DNA from: Burkholderia sp.
GTDB lineage: Bacteria; Pseudomonadota; Gammaproteobacteria; Burkholderiales; Burkholderiaceae
Direction of reading: 5' to 3'
Assembly: GCA_028292565.1 (NCBI GenBank)
Contig: JAQGMD010000052.1
Coordinates: 1 to 9,426, forward strand
DNA length: 9,426 nt
Position numbers and translations under genes: made by a program. This document shows positions 1-7,528 of this stretch, one piece after another (position 1 is the first letter of the stretch; each line of letters opens with the position of its first letter). The notes below the pieces were generated by a model. The model was not told where the DNA came from, ran no database searches, and saw only the letters and a list, made by a program, of their open reading frames with translations.

Positions 1-20
1 CTTATCCCTGCGCGGTGCCT
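1..20. repeat. Outer end of a dispersed palindromic element, cut by the window edge
   Basis: The first 20 bases are identical to positions 4882-4901, the right-hand outer end of the complete element at 4748-4901. The rest of this copy lies outside the window. The next bases are TTA, which on the minus strand form the TAA stop of the SWIM gene, so the element abuts or overlaps by one base the 3' end of that gene. A 20-base exact match beginning with the same terminal motif is unlikely by chance. Only one arm is seen, so whether the copy is full length is unknown. Confidence 0.8.
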
Positions 21-1006
21 TACCTTCCAGCCGCGTGCCGCTGATTCAAATAGTACTCGACGCGCTCATCCGTTTCCCTCGTGGTGCGATACACGCCGCG
101 CTCTTCGGTACGCAGCAAGACACCCGATGCAAGCCAGCTCTTCAGCATATGGCGTGGGATGCCGCGCGCGATCAGTTCGCTTGCGGTGACGGTCTTTGTA
201 CGTTTCGGGCGCGCGACAGTACCGGAGCGCTTCGGCGTAACCGTGGGCGCCTTTGCTGCCGGAGTCGCTGGAGATGCCGCAACCGGCGGGTCGACCAATT
301 CGATGCCAAACAGCGCGGACAGATCCGATGGGTCCAGCTGCCGGTGCCCGCCAGCCGTTTGCGCACTTGTCACAGGAACACCGCCTGCCTGCCGGATCAA
401 TTCCTGCGGATCGACATGACGCAGCAAAAACAGCAATTCCGGTTGACTATCCAAGCGGGCGCCGACGCCGTAAAGCGCGGCGGCGACATGCTTGCACATG
501 TACGCCGAGTCGGGACAACTGCAGCGGAACGCAATGTGCTTCGGGGCTGGAAACAAGCCTCTGCCGTGGCGCGTGACAACTTCCATCACCGCACTGGAAA
601 GGCGGCCCTGCAAGAGTTCCACCAGCGAAGCAACCTTGCCGGCACATTCACCAAGGATGGAAGCCCAGAGATTCTCCTCCAGCGCATGCACCGTGATGCT
701 TACGTCGTACACTTCCGAGCCCGCGACCAGCGCGGTAATTTTGCCTGCCGCGATTTGCAGGTCGACCACCGAACCATTGCGTACATAGGTGCGTCCGCGT
801 GGCAGACGATTGGAATAATCGCTGTAGGCTTCGAGGTTGTCGCACCACTTTTTGCCCCAGAAGGTGCATGCCACGGTGCGGCCCTCGATCGCGACCGGTT
901 GACAGGTACGGCCCTTTTTTTTAAGCGCTTCGACCTTGCGCATGGCTTCAGCCCGTCGCTGCGCAACCGGCACATACTTCGGCCAACCACCGTAAAAACT
1001 TCCCAT
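20..1006 (-). CDS. SWIM zinc-finger protein with an AbiEi-like C-terminal segment
   Basis: This 328-residue protein probably works with the SNF2 ATPase encoded just upstream; SWIM domains are zinc-binding modules linked to DNA or protein binding and often sit beside SNF2 enzymes in bacteria. The zinc motif is visible as C162-x-C164, six residues, C171-x-H173. The N-terminal part (about residues 44-110), with FWGKKW and RLPRGRTYVRNGSV, fits the conserved region before the SWIM motif in this family. Residues 236-272 are a Pro/Ala/Lys/Thr-rich linker. Residues 273-310 (ASELIARGIPRHMLKSWL, then GVLLRTEERGVYRTT) resemble the winged-helix start of AbiEi-type antitoxins. The start at 1006 has GGGAG five bases upstream. 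It follows the helicase stop by 33 bases, consistent with co-transcription. An A8 run lies in the coding strand at 915-922 (K29-K31). SWIM identity is firm; the C-terminal assignment is by motif only. Confidence 0.88.
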   Translation of the reverse strand: MGSFYGGWPKYVPVAQRRAEAMRKVEALKKKGRTCQPVAIEGRTVACTFWGKKWCDNLEAYSDYSNRLPRGRTYVRNGSVVDLQIAAGKITALVAGSEVYDVSITVHALEENLWASILGECAGKVASLVELLQGRLSSAVMEVVTRHGRGLFPAPKHIAFRCSCPDSAYMCKHVAAALYGVGARLDSQPELLFLLRHVDPQELIRQAGGVPVTSAQTAGGHRQLDPSDLSALFGIELVDPPVAASPATPAAKAPTVTPKRSGTVARPKRTKTVTASELIARGIPRHMLKSWLASGVLLRTEERGVYRTTRETDERVEYYLNQRHAAGR

Positions 1007-1039
1007 GTCAGCTCCCGTGCAACAGATCGTTGATCCCGC

Positions 1040-3784
1040 TCATTTCTCATCCATGGCGTTGGTGATATCGAGCGACACCAGCCGTAGCAACTCATCGTTG
1101 CTCATTTCAGTAAGCAGCGTTTCACCGCCGCCCTCCAGAATAGTATTGGACAGTCCCAGTTTGGTGTCTATCAGGGCGTCGATTTTTTCTTCGACGGTGC
1201 CGCGACAGACAAATTTATGTACCAGTACGTTTTTTTTCTGCCCGATACGATAAGCGCGGTCGGTAGCCTGATTCTCCACCGCGGGATTCCACCAGCGGTC
1301 GAAATGGATAACGTGAGACGCCGCAGTAAGATTGAGGCCGGTGCCGCCAGCCTTGATGGAGAGCACAAAAAACGGTGGTCCTTGTTCCTGCTGAAAAGCG
1401 TCGACCAGCGACTTGCGCGTTTTCACCGGCGTCGCTCCATGCAGCACCAGTCCGGGCCGGCCAAACACACCCTGCAAAAATTCGGCCAGCGGGCCGGTCA
1501 TTTCCTGGAATTGCGTGAACACCAGGACCTTCTCCTGACGCGCAGCGATGGCTTCCGCGATCTCTCGCAGGCGGGCGAATTTGCCGCTGTCATCAGGCGC
1601 GTAGGCGCCGTCGCCCAGCCATTGGGAGGGATGATTGCAGATTTGCTTCAGCCGCATCAGGAACGCGAGCACCGCGCCGCGCCGCTGAATACCGTCCAGC
1701 GATCGAATCTGTTTGGCGAGCGCGTCTACCGCCTGCTCGTATAAGCTTGCCTGCACTCGGCTGAGCGAACAGTAAGCCTTGACCTCGGTCTTGTCCGGCA
1801 GGTCGGCAATAATGCGCTTGTCGTTTTTCAGGCGCCGCAGGATGTAGGGTTGCACCAGATTGCGCAACGGCGCGTAGTCCGCGTGTTCGTCTTGTTCAAG
1901 CCGGCGGGCAAAGCGACTGAAAGCCTTGTCGGAACCTAACAGCCCGGGACAGATGAAATCGAACAGCGACCATAAATCGCCGAGCCGGTTCTCCACAGGC
2001 GTGCCGGTCAGCGCGAACCGTACGCGGCTCTTCAGCGCTTTTGCCGCTTGCGTCTGGCGCGCTCCCGGATTCTTGATCGCCTGCGCTTCATCGAGCACCA
2101 CCATCGACCAACGTGTCTCCAGCAGCCATGGCATCCGGATCAGGCTGCCGTAACTGGTGATGACGGCATCAACCTCAGCGAGCCGCTCGGCCGGAAGCGA
2201 GGCAAGCGCCTTGCCGGACATAGCCGATGGATGTGCAATGAGAGTGCGCAGGCTCGGCGCGAAGCGCGCAATTTCCGCTTGCCAGTTGCCGATCAGCGAA
2301 GCGGGCAGCACCAGCAAATGCGGCCCGGGATCGGCTTCCCGTTTTGCCTGCAGCAGCAGGGCCAGAACCTGCAGGGTCTTCCCCAGTCCCATGTCGTCCG
2401 CCAGGCAGCCGCCTAACCCGAGACGGTTCAACCACCACAGCCACCGTACGCCGTCCTGTTGATAGGGACGCAATTGCGCTTTGAGTTCGGGTCCCGGCTG
2501 CACGTCGCCACGCGGGTTGCGCAGCCCGTCCATCACATCCTTCAACCAGTCGCCGGCAACTACGGCAGACCAACCGGCAGCGCTTGCGGGCAGATCTGCC
2601 TTGCCATTGCCTTCTACCGCGGCGCCCGCCAACAGGCGCATGCCATCCAGAAAAGATATGCCGTCACCAGCCGCATCGCGTTGCACCTTTTTCCAATGCG
2701 CCAGCACACCGTCGAGCTTCTCGCGATCAAGCTCGATCCAGCGGCCTTTGATCTGCACCAGGCCGTCGCCGGCGGCCAGCAGCTGTTCCCATTCCGCACG
2801 GGAAAGCTCTTCGCCATCGAGCGCGAGCGACACATTGAAGTCCAGCATGGCATCCAGCCCCAAACCGGCGGCGCGGTTGCCGATAGTCACTCGCACTTGG
2901 GGGCGCGGCGGCTGGCGTGGTTTCCACCAGTCCGGGATGCGAACCACGATGCCAGATGCTTCGAGTATTGGAATGTTTTTCAGGAATTCATGTGCTTCGA
3001 CGGGCGTCCATGCAATGGGGTGAAAGATTGCACCGGTGTCGGCCAACGATTTTAACCAGGGGCTCTGCTCAGCCGCCTTATTCACCGGCAACAGCAGCCC
3101 GAGAAGCTTGTTGCGGTCTCCTGCGCCGGCGTATTCCTGCAGCGCCCGTCCCAGCGGCTGATGCTGCACGCGTGACTGTTGCGACACGCGTGCGGCATAC
3201 GTGGCGAGAAAGGCGAACGGGGCCTGCGCATTGTTCTTATTTTCGGCAAGATGGAAACAGACGCGGCCCATCAGGTTCCAGCTTGGATGTTTGCGCTGTA
3301 GCCACGACTGCACATCGCCATCCTCAGCAGCGATCTCTGTGCGCGCCGCTGCTTGCAAATCGGCCCAGAGAATCTCCAGCCGCGCCACATCCAGGTATTC
3401 CGCCCCGACCATAGGCGGGATGGCGACTGCCAGTTGTTGCAGTTCCGCGAGAGGAACCGGAATCCCGGCGCTGGCCCACTGGCCGGCCAAATCCGGAACC
3501 GCACATAAGCGCGCCATGAAGAGATGCGCCAATTCGCGACCGAACGCGAGGGAAGACGGCAACCAGGTCGCAAGTTCCACTGCGCCCAAATGCAGCAAAC
3601 CATGACTGTCGCCGCGTTCAAATGCCTTCGCGATGCGAGCGGCGGCTGGCAGTGGCAGATCGGAGGTGCCTGGAAGATGCTCCAGATGCACTCGCCCCGT
3701 TGGCGATATTGCGAGGTCGAGAACGACGGCGGCGTAGTCAGGCCGGGACGGCGAAGATCGTCCGATATCAGGTTGGCTCGTCAT
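1040..3784 (-). CDS. SNF2-family DEAD/DEAH-like helicase/ATPase
   Basis: A 914-residue SNF2 ATPase, a double-stranded DNA translocase type that uses ATP to remodel protein-DNA contacts. The core is complete: QLRPYQQDGVRWL (437-449), Walker A DDMGLGKT (463-470), DEAQ box (565-568), LTGTP motif III (592-596), motif V KAGGTGLNLT (811-820) and motif VI ATDRAYRIGQ (840-849). The roughly 430 N-terminal residues form the accessory region found in bacterial SNF2 proteins of this length (SNF2-associated/DUF3670 type, from memory). No deletion or stop is visible and catalytic residues are intact, so it should be active. The start at 3784 is the only upstream initiation codon in frame, but no clear Shine-Dalgarno site precedes it, so the exact start is less sure. 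An A8 tract at 1230-1237 encodes K850-K851. The partner is probably the downstream SWIM protein. Roles in DNA repair, transcription recycling or defence are all possible; the sequence does not decide. Confidence 0.95.
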   Translation of the reverse strand: MTSQPDIGRSSPSRPDYAAVVLDLAISPTGRVHLEHLPGTSDLPLPAAARIAKAFERGDSHGLLHLGAVELATWLPSSLAFGRELAHLFMARLCAVPDLAGQWASAGIPVPLAELQQLAVAIPPMVGAEYLDVARLEILWADLQAAARTEIAAEDGDVQSWLQRKHPSWNLMGRVCFHLAENKNNAQAPFAFLATYAARVSQQSRVQHQPLGRALQEYAGAGDRNKLLGLLLPVNKAAEQSPWLKSLADTGAIFHPIAWTPVEAHEFLKNIPILEASGIVVRIPDWWKPRQPPRPQVRVTIGNRAAGLGLDAMLDFNVSLALDGEELSRAEWEQLLAAGDGLVQIKGRWIELDREKLDGVLAHWKKVQRDAAGDGISFLDGMRLLAGAAVEGNGKADLPASAAGWSAVVAGDWLKDVMDGLRNPRGDVQPGPELKAQLRPYQQDGVRWLWWLNRLGLGGCLADDMGLGKTLQVLALLLQAKREADPGPHLLVLPASLIGNWQAEIARFAPSLRTLIAHPSAMSGKALASLPAERLAEVDAVITSYGSLIRMPWLLETRWSMVVLDEAQAIKNPGARQTQAAKALKSRVRFALTGTPVENRLGDLWSLFDFICPGLLGSDKAFSRFARRLEQDEHADYAPLRNLVQPYILRRLKNDKRIIADLPDKTEVKAYCSLSRVQASLYEQAVDALAKQIRSLDGIQRRGAVLAFLMRLKQICNHPSQWLGDGAYAPDDSGKFARLREIAEAIAARQEKVLVFTQFQEMTGPLAEFLQGVFGRPGLVLHGATPVKTRKSLVDAFQQEQGPPFFVLSIKAGGTGLNLTAASHVIHFDRWWNPAVENQATDRAYRIGQKKNVLVHKFVCRGTVEEKIDALIDTKLGLSNTILEGGGETLLTEMSNDELLRLVSLDITNAMDEK

Positions 3785-3987
3785 GGTGTTGTGATGGTGA
3801 ACGACATTGACCCTTACCGCTCTTTCCGGCGGCGAATTTTATTTATTACGGGCTTTAATTTTATCGCGCCTTGCGGAGTTTACTACCGGCCTGGCGAAAT
3901 ACAGTCTCAGGCATCACGCCAAGGGTGTAGGCGCTGTCGTCGTGCACGCCGGATTACCATTTATGCATTCCGGGAAAAGACCATCGG

Positions 3988-4013
3988 CTATTGGACCTAT
4001 TGGACCTTGGGAC
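3988..4013. repeat. Short tandem repeat of a 9-base unit
   Basis: CTATTGGAC occurs twice in a row (3988-3996, 3997-4005), followed by a decayed third unit, CTTGGGAC. It lies in the 238-base space between the start of the helicase gene and the stop of the SYLF gene. The remainder of that space contains an AT-rich stretch at about 3836-3862, which could hold the helicase promoter on the minus strand, though I cannot pair a convincing -35 with a -10. No terminator hairpin for the SYLF gene is obvious. Confidence 0.5.
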
Positions 4014-4022
4014 AACCCGACT

Positions 4023-4706
4023 TCAGCCCGCAATTGCCGCAACCGACTTCAACAGCGGCATGGCATTCGGATTGCTGACGCTGCGCTTGATCAGGATATC
4101 GACTGAGGTTGCGGGACGACCGTAAAACGCCTCGTTCGCGCGGTCGTCGAGCGAGAACACGGATCCTTCAAAGTTGACGCCGCCGTACAGGCCTTTCGAG
4201 CGGGAAAACACCACCATGTCTGCATTGATTGGCGCGGCGGCCCCGGCGCCGATTGGTCCAACAGCGATACTCAGGTCGGCGCCGAGCTTGAATGACGCGG
4301 ACAACAGCGCGTTCAGCGCTTTCTCGGTCATGACCAATGCGACCATTTCTGATTTCTCTACGCCTGCCTGGAAACCGACGGTTCCGGCGCCGATCTTGTA
4401 GAACGCCGGTCCGGCCCATTGCTGCTTGCCGTCGGTGCGTGCCAGGGCAAGTGCCGGTCCGCCGGATCCGCCGACGATGAAGCCGGCTTTCCAGATTCTC
4501 GGGCTGATCACGATCGCCCTGGCTTTCCTGACGTTTTCCCGAAACCATGTCATCTCGGGATCTTTTTGGAAATTGACCAGTGTGGCTTGTGCCTCGCTTA
4601 CAGCGGCATGAGTGTCTTCCGTGGTGGCCTTGGTGGCGCAACCGGCGAGGATGGCGGACAAGCAAATGGCAATTATCGCTGCCCTGCGGGAAATAACGTC
4701 AAGCAT
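4023..4706 (-). CDS. SYLF/Ysc84-domain lipoprotein
   Basis: A 227-residue lipoprotein with a SYLF (Ysc84) domain, a fold tied to lipid or membrane binding; its bacterial role is poorly known. I place the start at 4706 rather than the in-frame ATG at 4718, because 4706 has a perfect GGAGG (4712-4716) five bases upstream while 4718 overlaps that site. From this start a lipoprotein signal is clear: positive residues R7-R8, a hydrophobic stretch, and lipobox LAGC with the lipidated Cys at 23. The SYLF domain spans about residues 60-227, with ARAIVISPRIWKAGFIVGG (62-80), a glycine-rich middle, and VFSRSKGLYGGVNFEG (166-181), the family's characteristic segment. The residue after Cys23 is Ala, not Asp, favouring outer-membrane sorting. 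The gene seems to be monocistronic, separated from the upstream operon by the palindromic element. Confidence 0.92.
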   Translation of the reverse strand: MLDVISRRAAIIAICLSAILAGCATKATTEDTHAAVSEAQATLVNFQKDPEMTWFRENVRKARAIVISPRIWKAGFIVGGSGGPALALARTDGKQQWAGPAFYKIGAGTVGFQAGVEKSEMVALVMTEKALNALLSASFKLGADLSIAVGPIGAGAAAPINADMVVFSRSKGLYGGVNFEGSVFSLDDRANEAFYGRPATSVDILIKRSVSNPNAMPLLKSVAAIAG

Positions 4707-4711
4707 GACTG

Positions 4712-4716
4712 CCTCC
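4712..4716 (-). promoter_or_regulatory. Ribosome binding site deciding the SYLF start
   Basis: GGAGG on the minus strand lies five bases before the ATG at 4706. It overlaps the alternative ATG at 4718, which has no comparable site, so the shorter protein with the well-placed lipoprotein signal is preferred. Confidence 0.75.
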
Positions 4717-4747
4717 ATGCTTCAAGAATGTTTGGCCATGCTGCTAA

Positions 4748-4901
4748 AGGCACCGCGCAGGAATAAGTTGGTCAATGTTGCTGGCCGTAGCGGGCGCGTT
4801 GCCGCGTTGCTCGTCGTCGCCATAGCTCGCTATGACCTAACGCCTTGCACCGCATCCCGCGACGGCCGCCAAATTGCCCAACTTATCCCTGCGCGGTGCC
4901 T
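4748..4901. repeat. Complete palindromic element (MITE-like) of about 154 bases
   Basis: The outer 13 bases, AGGCACCGCGCAG (4748-4760) and CTGCGCGGTGCCT (4889-4901), are perfect reverse complements. The complementarity runs inward for about 47 bases per arm with only a few mismatches (one A/G, one T/G and a small indel), through the GGCCGT and GCGGG blocks. The interior is less well paired, and near the centre CATAGCTCGCTATG (4821-4834) is a small hairpin of its own. The element is flanked by TAAA on the left and TAAT on the right, so a TA or TAA target duplication is possible. No coding potential and no transposase are seen. It lies between the DUF3299 stop (4927) and the SYLF start (4706). 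In RNA it would fold into a long stem and could stop transcription leaving the upstream operon. MITE or intergenic palindrome is an inference from structure and copy number. Confidence 0.85.
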
Positions 4902-4926
4902 AATGAGAAAAGCGAAACGGGGAATT

Positions 4927-5535
4927 CTATTGTTTGTACGGCGTGACTATCTCCGCCTTCATCCGATATCCCGACGCTCCGAATTCAGTGTCGCTGCGCA
5001 CCGTTTCCACAGTGCCGCTCACCCAGACTGCTGACATCATCTGCACATCCTTGATCGGTTTTGCCGCAAAAGCGTGAACGATCTGATTCGCAGGCGGCGG
5101 CGGTGTATGGATGCAGGCGCCGAAGTAGGGCACCAGCAGGAACTCTTTCACCTTCCCGCGCTGCGCATCCAGCGGAACAATGAACCCGGGGATCCGGATA
5201 CGAGCGCCATTCAGCGAAGGTTCCACCGGCGCCTCGCTCCAGGCTTTCTTCATACGCTCAAGCGCCTCCATCGCACGCGGATCGCCATCGCTCATTTGTC
5301 CGAGGTCTAGCCCTTTGAACAGTTGCTGCGGATCCCAGTTTTTCGGTACCAGCGCATCCCAGTTCACTTCCCTGAAACCGGCGTTTGCCGCAGGCGCCTT
5401 GGGCTGGGGCAAGCGGTCGCCGACGCGGTATTCGGATTTGGACTCCGCTGTGGGTTTGCTTTCCTGCGCAGCGATCATTGGAGCGGCGCCGGCCAATACC
5501 AGCGCGAAGAAAAAGGACGTTCGATTTGGTTTCAT
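4927..5535 (-). CDS. DUF3299 periplasmic protein, last gene of the Zrg-type operon
   Basis: A 202-residue exported protein of the DUF3299 family. Residues 1-23 are a signal peptide (basic PNR, hydrophobic FFFALVLAGAAPMIA, small residues before Q24). The conserved core is at about 112-165: RIRIPGFIVPLDAQRGKV, then FLLVPYFGACIHTPPPPANQ, where C141, H143 and the proline run 145-148 are family hallmarks. C141 and H143 could hold a metal or thiol role, but this is inference. The start at 5535 has AAGGA a few bases upstream and lies 8 bases after the permease stop, so translation is probably coupled. In zinc-linked operons DUF3299 proteins sit beside a ZrgA protein and a MacB-like ABC pair, as here. 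The function is unproven; a periplasmic partner of the transporter is the best reading. Confidence 0.88.
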   Translation of the reverse strand: MKPNRTSFFFALVLAGAAPMIAAQESKPTAESKSEYRVGDRLPQPKAPAANAGFREVNWDALVPKNWDPQQLFKGLDLGQMSDGDPRAMEALERMKKAWSEAPVEPSLNGARIRIPGFIVPLDAQRGKVKEFLLVPYFGACIHTPPPPANQIVHAFAAKPIKDVQMMSAVWVSGTVETVRSDTEFGASGYRMKAEIVTPYKQ

Positions 5536-5543
5536 GTTTTTCC

Positions 5544-6806
5544 TTACAGGCGGGGCGTCAGCCCATCCGCCAATGATAGCCGGTACGCGCGATATCCCGG
5601 CACCAGGCTGGCGAGGAGACCGACGATGACGACTGTGCCAAGTAACGGGATCTCATCCATGGCAAGTAATAAAAAACCAACCGACAAGCCGTAGTGCGCC
5701 TCTGCCAGCGGCCCCAGTATAGCGGTCGCAAGCGCCAGCAGCACCACGCCCAGCAGGGAGCCGATCACAGTGATGCCCAGCCCCTCGACCACCAGCATCA
5801 GGAAGATGTCCGTGGGTTGCGCGCCAACCGATCGCAGGATCGCGAGTTCACGCCGACGCTCATTGAGCCCGGCGAGGACAACCGCGACGAGCCCGCTCAA
5901 GCCCACCAGGACCACCATCGCGGAAACCAGCAACAAGGTGCGCTCGACCACGCCGACCACCTGCCACAGCTGATCCAGCGCCACCCCCGGCAGTATGGCC
6001 AGCAGCGCTTCGTCGCGATACTCGTTCACATAGCGCTGCATCTTGAACACTGCAGTGCGGCTTTTCAGACCCACGAGAACGGCGGTCACGGTCTTCGGCG
6101 TCAGGTCAAACTTGCGCACATACTCCGGTGGAATGGACAAACCCGGGATCGGTGCGCCGGCCTGCCAGTCGAGGTGGACCGCTTCGATCGCCTGCAACCC
6201 GACATGCACGGTCCGGTCCACCGGTGTCCCGGTGCGCGCCAGGATACCCGTCACCACGAACGGCTTGTCCTTGTGCGCCGCCAGTCCGACCTCACGCATG
6301 CCGTGATTAAGCGAGATTTTGTCTCCCACGCGGTAGCCGAGCTGCTCCGCCACCTCAGCACCGAGCACCGCGTCGAAGATTTCGTTGAACCGTTTGCCAT
6401 TGGTGAATTCGAGCGGCCTCGACGATCCATACTTGAAATGCTCGAAGTAAGCGTCGGTGGTGCCCAGCACCGGAAAGCCGCGGTGCGAATCGCCAAGCGA
6501 TACCGGGATCGCCCATGCCACTAACGAATGTTGGGCAATGGCCTGAACACTTTGCCAACGGATATTGTTAGTTGCCTCGCCCATCCGGAATATCGCGTAC
6601 AGCATCAGTTGCACAGGGCTGGTACGGGCGCCGATCACGAGATCGGTGCCGGACACCGACTGGGAGAAACCTTCCCGTGCGCTCTGCCTGAGCCGTTCCA
6701 CGCCCAGCAGCATCGTGACGCTCAGCGCAATCGCCGCCATGGTCAGGCCGAGTGTCAGGCGGCGATTCCACGCGCTCTTCCATGCAAGGAACAGGAGATG
6801 CTTCAT
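5544..6806 (-). CDS. ABC transporter permease, MacB/FtsX type
   Basis: A 420-residue inner-membrane permease with the type VII (MacB/LolC/FtsX) layout: one N-terminal membrane helix (about 17-36), a large periplasmic domain (about 40-285), then three helices (about 288-312, 333-365, 387-408). The cytoplasmic segment LNERRRELAILRSVGAQP (314-331) is the coupling element that contacts the ATPase in this superfamily and is well conserved. The start overlaps the ATPase stop by four bases (ATGA, 6803-6806), showing translational coupling. Members of this type usually do not move solutes through a channel; they drive extracytoplasmic proteins mechanically or extract lipoproteins. Here the likely partners are the two periplasmic proteins encoded on either side of the ABC pair. 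The length is normal and no break is seen. Confidence 0.93.
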   Translation of the reverse strand: MKHLLFLAWKSAWNRRLTLGLTMAAIALSVTMLLGVERLRQSAREGFSQSVSGTDLVIGARTSPVQLMLYAIFRMGEATNNIRWQSVQAIAQHSLVAWAIPVSLGDSHRGFPVLGTTDAYFEHFKYGSSRPLEFTNGKRFNEIFDAVLGAEVAEQLGYRVGDKISLNHGMREVGLAAHKDKPFVVTGILARTGTPVDRTVHVGLQAIEAVHLDWQAGAPIPGLSIPPEYVRKFDLTPKTVTAVLVGLKSRTAVFKMQRYVNEYRDEALLAILPGVALDQLWQVVGVVERTLLLVSAMVVLVGLSGLVAVVLAGLNERRRELAILRSVGAQPTDIFLMLVVEGLGITVIGSLLGVVLLALATAILGPLAEAHYGLSVGFLLLAMDEIPLLGTVVIVGLLASLVPGYRAYRLSLADGLTPRL

Positions 6807-7519
6807 GCGGCACCTCTTGTCGTCGCGGCTTTGTTGATTTCAGTGAGCGACACTTCGCGGCTGAAGTGCGTCGCGAGCCGGTGATCATGACTGACAAACA
6901 ATACGGTGGCCTGCGATTCCTCGCACTCCCGCAACAACAGATCCAGAAAGTCTTCCTGCCGTTCCGTGTCCAGCGAGGAGGTCGGTTCGTCGGCGATGAT
7001 GATCTCCGGCCGGCCGACCAACGCTCTTGCAGCGGCGACGCGTTGTTGTTGACCGACGCTTAGCTCGGTGACTGGCCTGGATTGAAGTGCCCGATCGAGG
7101 TCAAGGTCGGATAGCAGACGCATCGCCTCCGCCTGCAGTGAGTTGCCGGACGCCGTGGCCCGGTCACGCCGAAGCGCGGAAAAGCGGCAGGGCAGCAGTA
7201 CGTTGTCGAGCACCGAGAGATGCGGAATGAGGTTGAACTGCTGGAAAATGAACCCGATGTGATCCACCCGAAAGCGGTCACGCGCGCGGGCCTGCTTTTT
7301 TGGCAAGTCGTCGTTCAATACGCAGACGCTGCCGCATTCCGGCGTCAGGACACCGCCCAGCAGTCCGAGCAAAGTGCTCTTGCCGCTGCCACTGGGCCCG
7401 TACAGGAACACCCGCTCTCCGGTTTTCACTTTGAAGTCAGGTATGTCGAGGCATGGGGATTGCGCTTTTGGCCAGCGGAAACGCATGTGCTCAATGGAGA
7501 GGATGCTGCGATTTTTCAT
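6803..7519 (-). CDS. ABC transporter ATP-binding protein (LolD/MacB-like)
   Basis: A 238-residue nucleotide-binding subunit. All motifs are intact: Walker A GPSGSGKST (41-49), Q-loop FIFQQFNLIPHLSVLDNV (90-107), signature LSVGQQQR (153-160), Walker B IIIADEPT (173-180), D-loop SSLD (181-184) and H-switch histidine 211 in VSHDH. The Q-loop followed by NLIPHLSVLDN and the signature type place it in the LolD/MacB group that pairs with FtsX-like permeases, matching the gene that follows. The start at 7519 lies 9 bases after the ZrgA stop, with AGGA about eight bases upstream overlapping the end of the previous gene. The signature has V where LSGGQ proteins have G, a variation also seen in this group. 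It energises the permease from the cytoplasmic side. Confidence 0.94.
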   Translation of the reverse strand: MKNRSILSIEHMRFRWPKAQSPCLDIPDFKVKTGERVFLYGPSGSGKSTLLGLLGGVLTPECGSVCVLNDDLPKKQARARDRFRVDHIGFIFQQFNLIPHLSVLDNVLLPCRFSALRRDRATASGNSLQAEAMRLLSDLDLDRALQSRPVTELSVGQQQRVAAARALVGRPEIIIADEPTSSLDTERQEDFLDLLLRECEESQATVLFVSHDHRLATHFSREVSLTEINKAATTRGAA

Positions 7520-7528
7520 GCGGCGATC

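Noticed and set aside
35..1033. Long plus-strand frame of 332 codons opposite the SWIM gene
   Set aside because: It mirrors the codon structure of the minus-strand SWIM gene, which has a zinc motif, a ribosome site and an operon context; the plus-strand protein shows no recognisable domain.
5694..6524. Plus-strand frame of 276 codons within the permease gene
   Set aside because: It is rich in Arg, His and Gln without any motif, and lies fully inside a well supported membrane protein gene.
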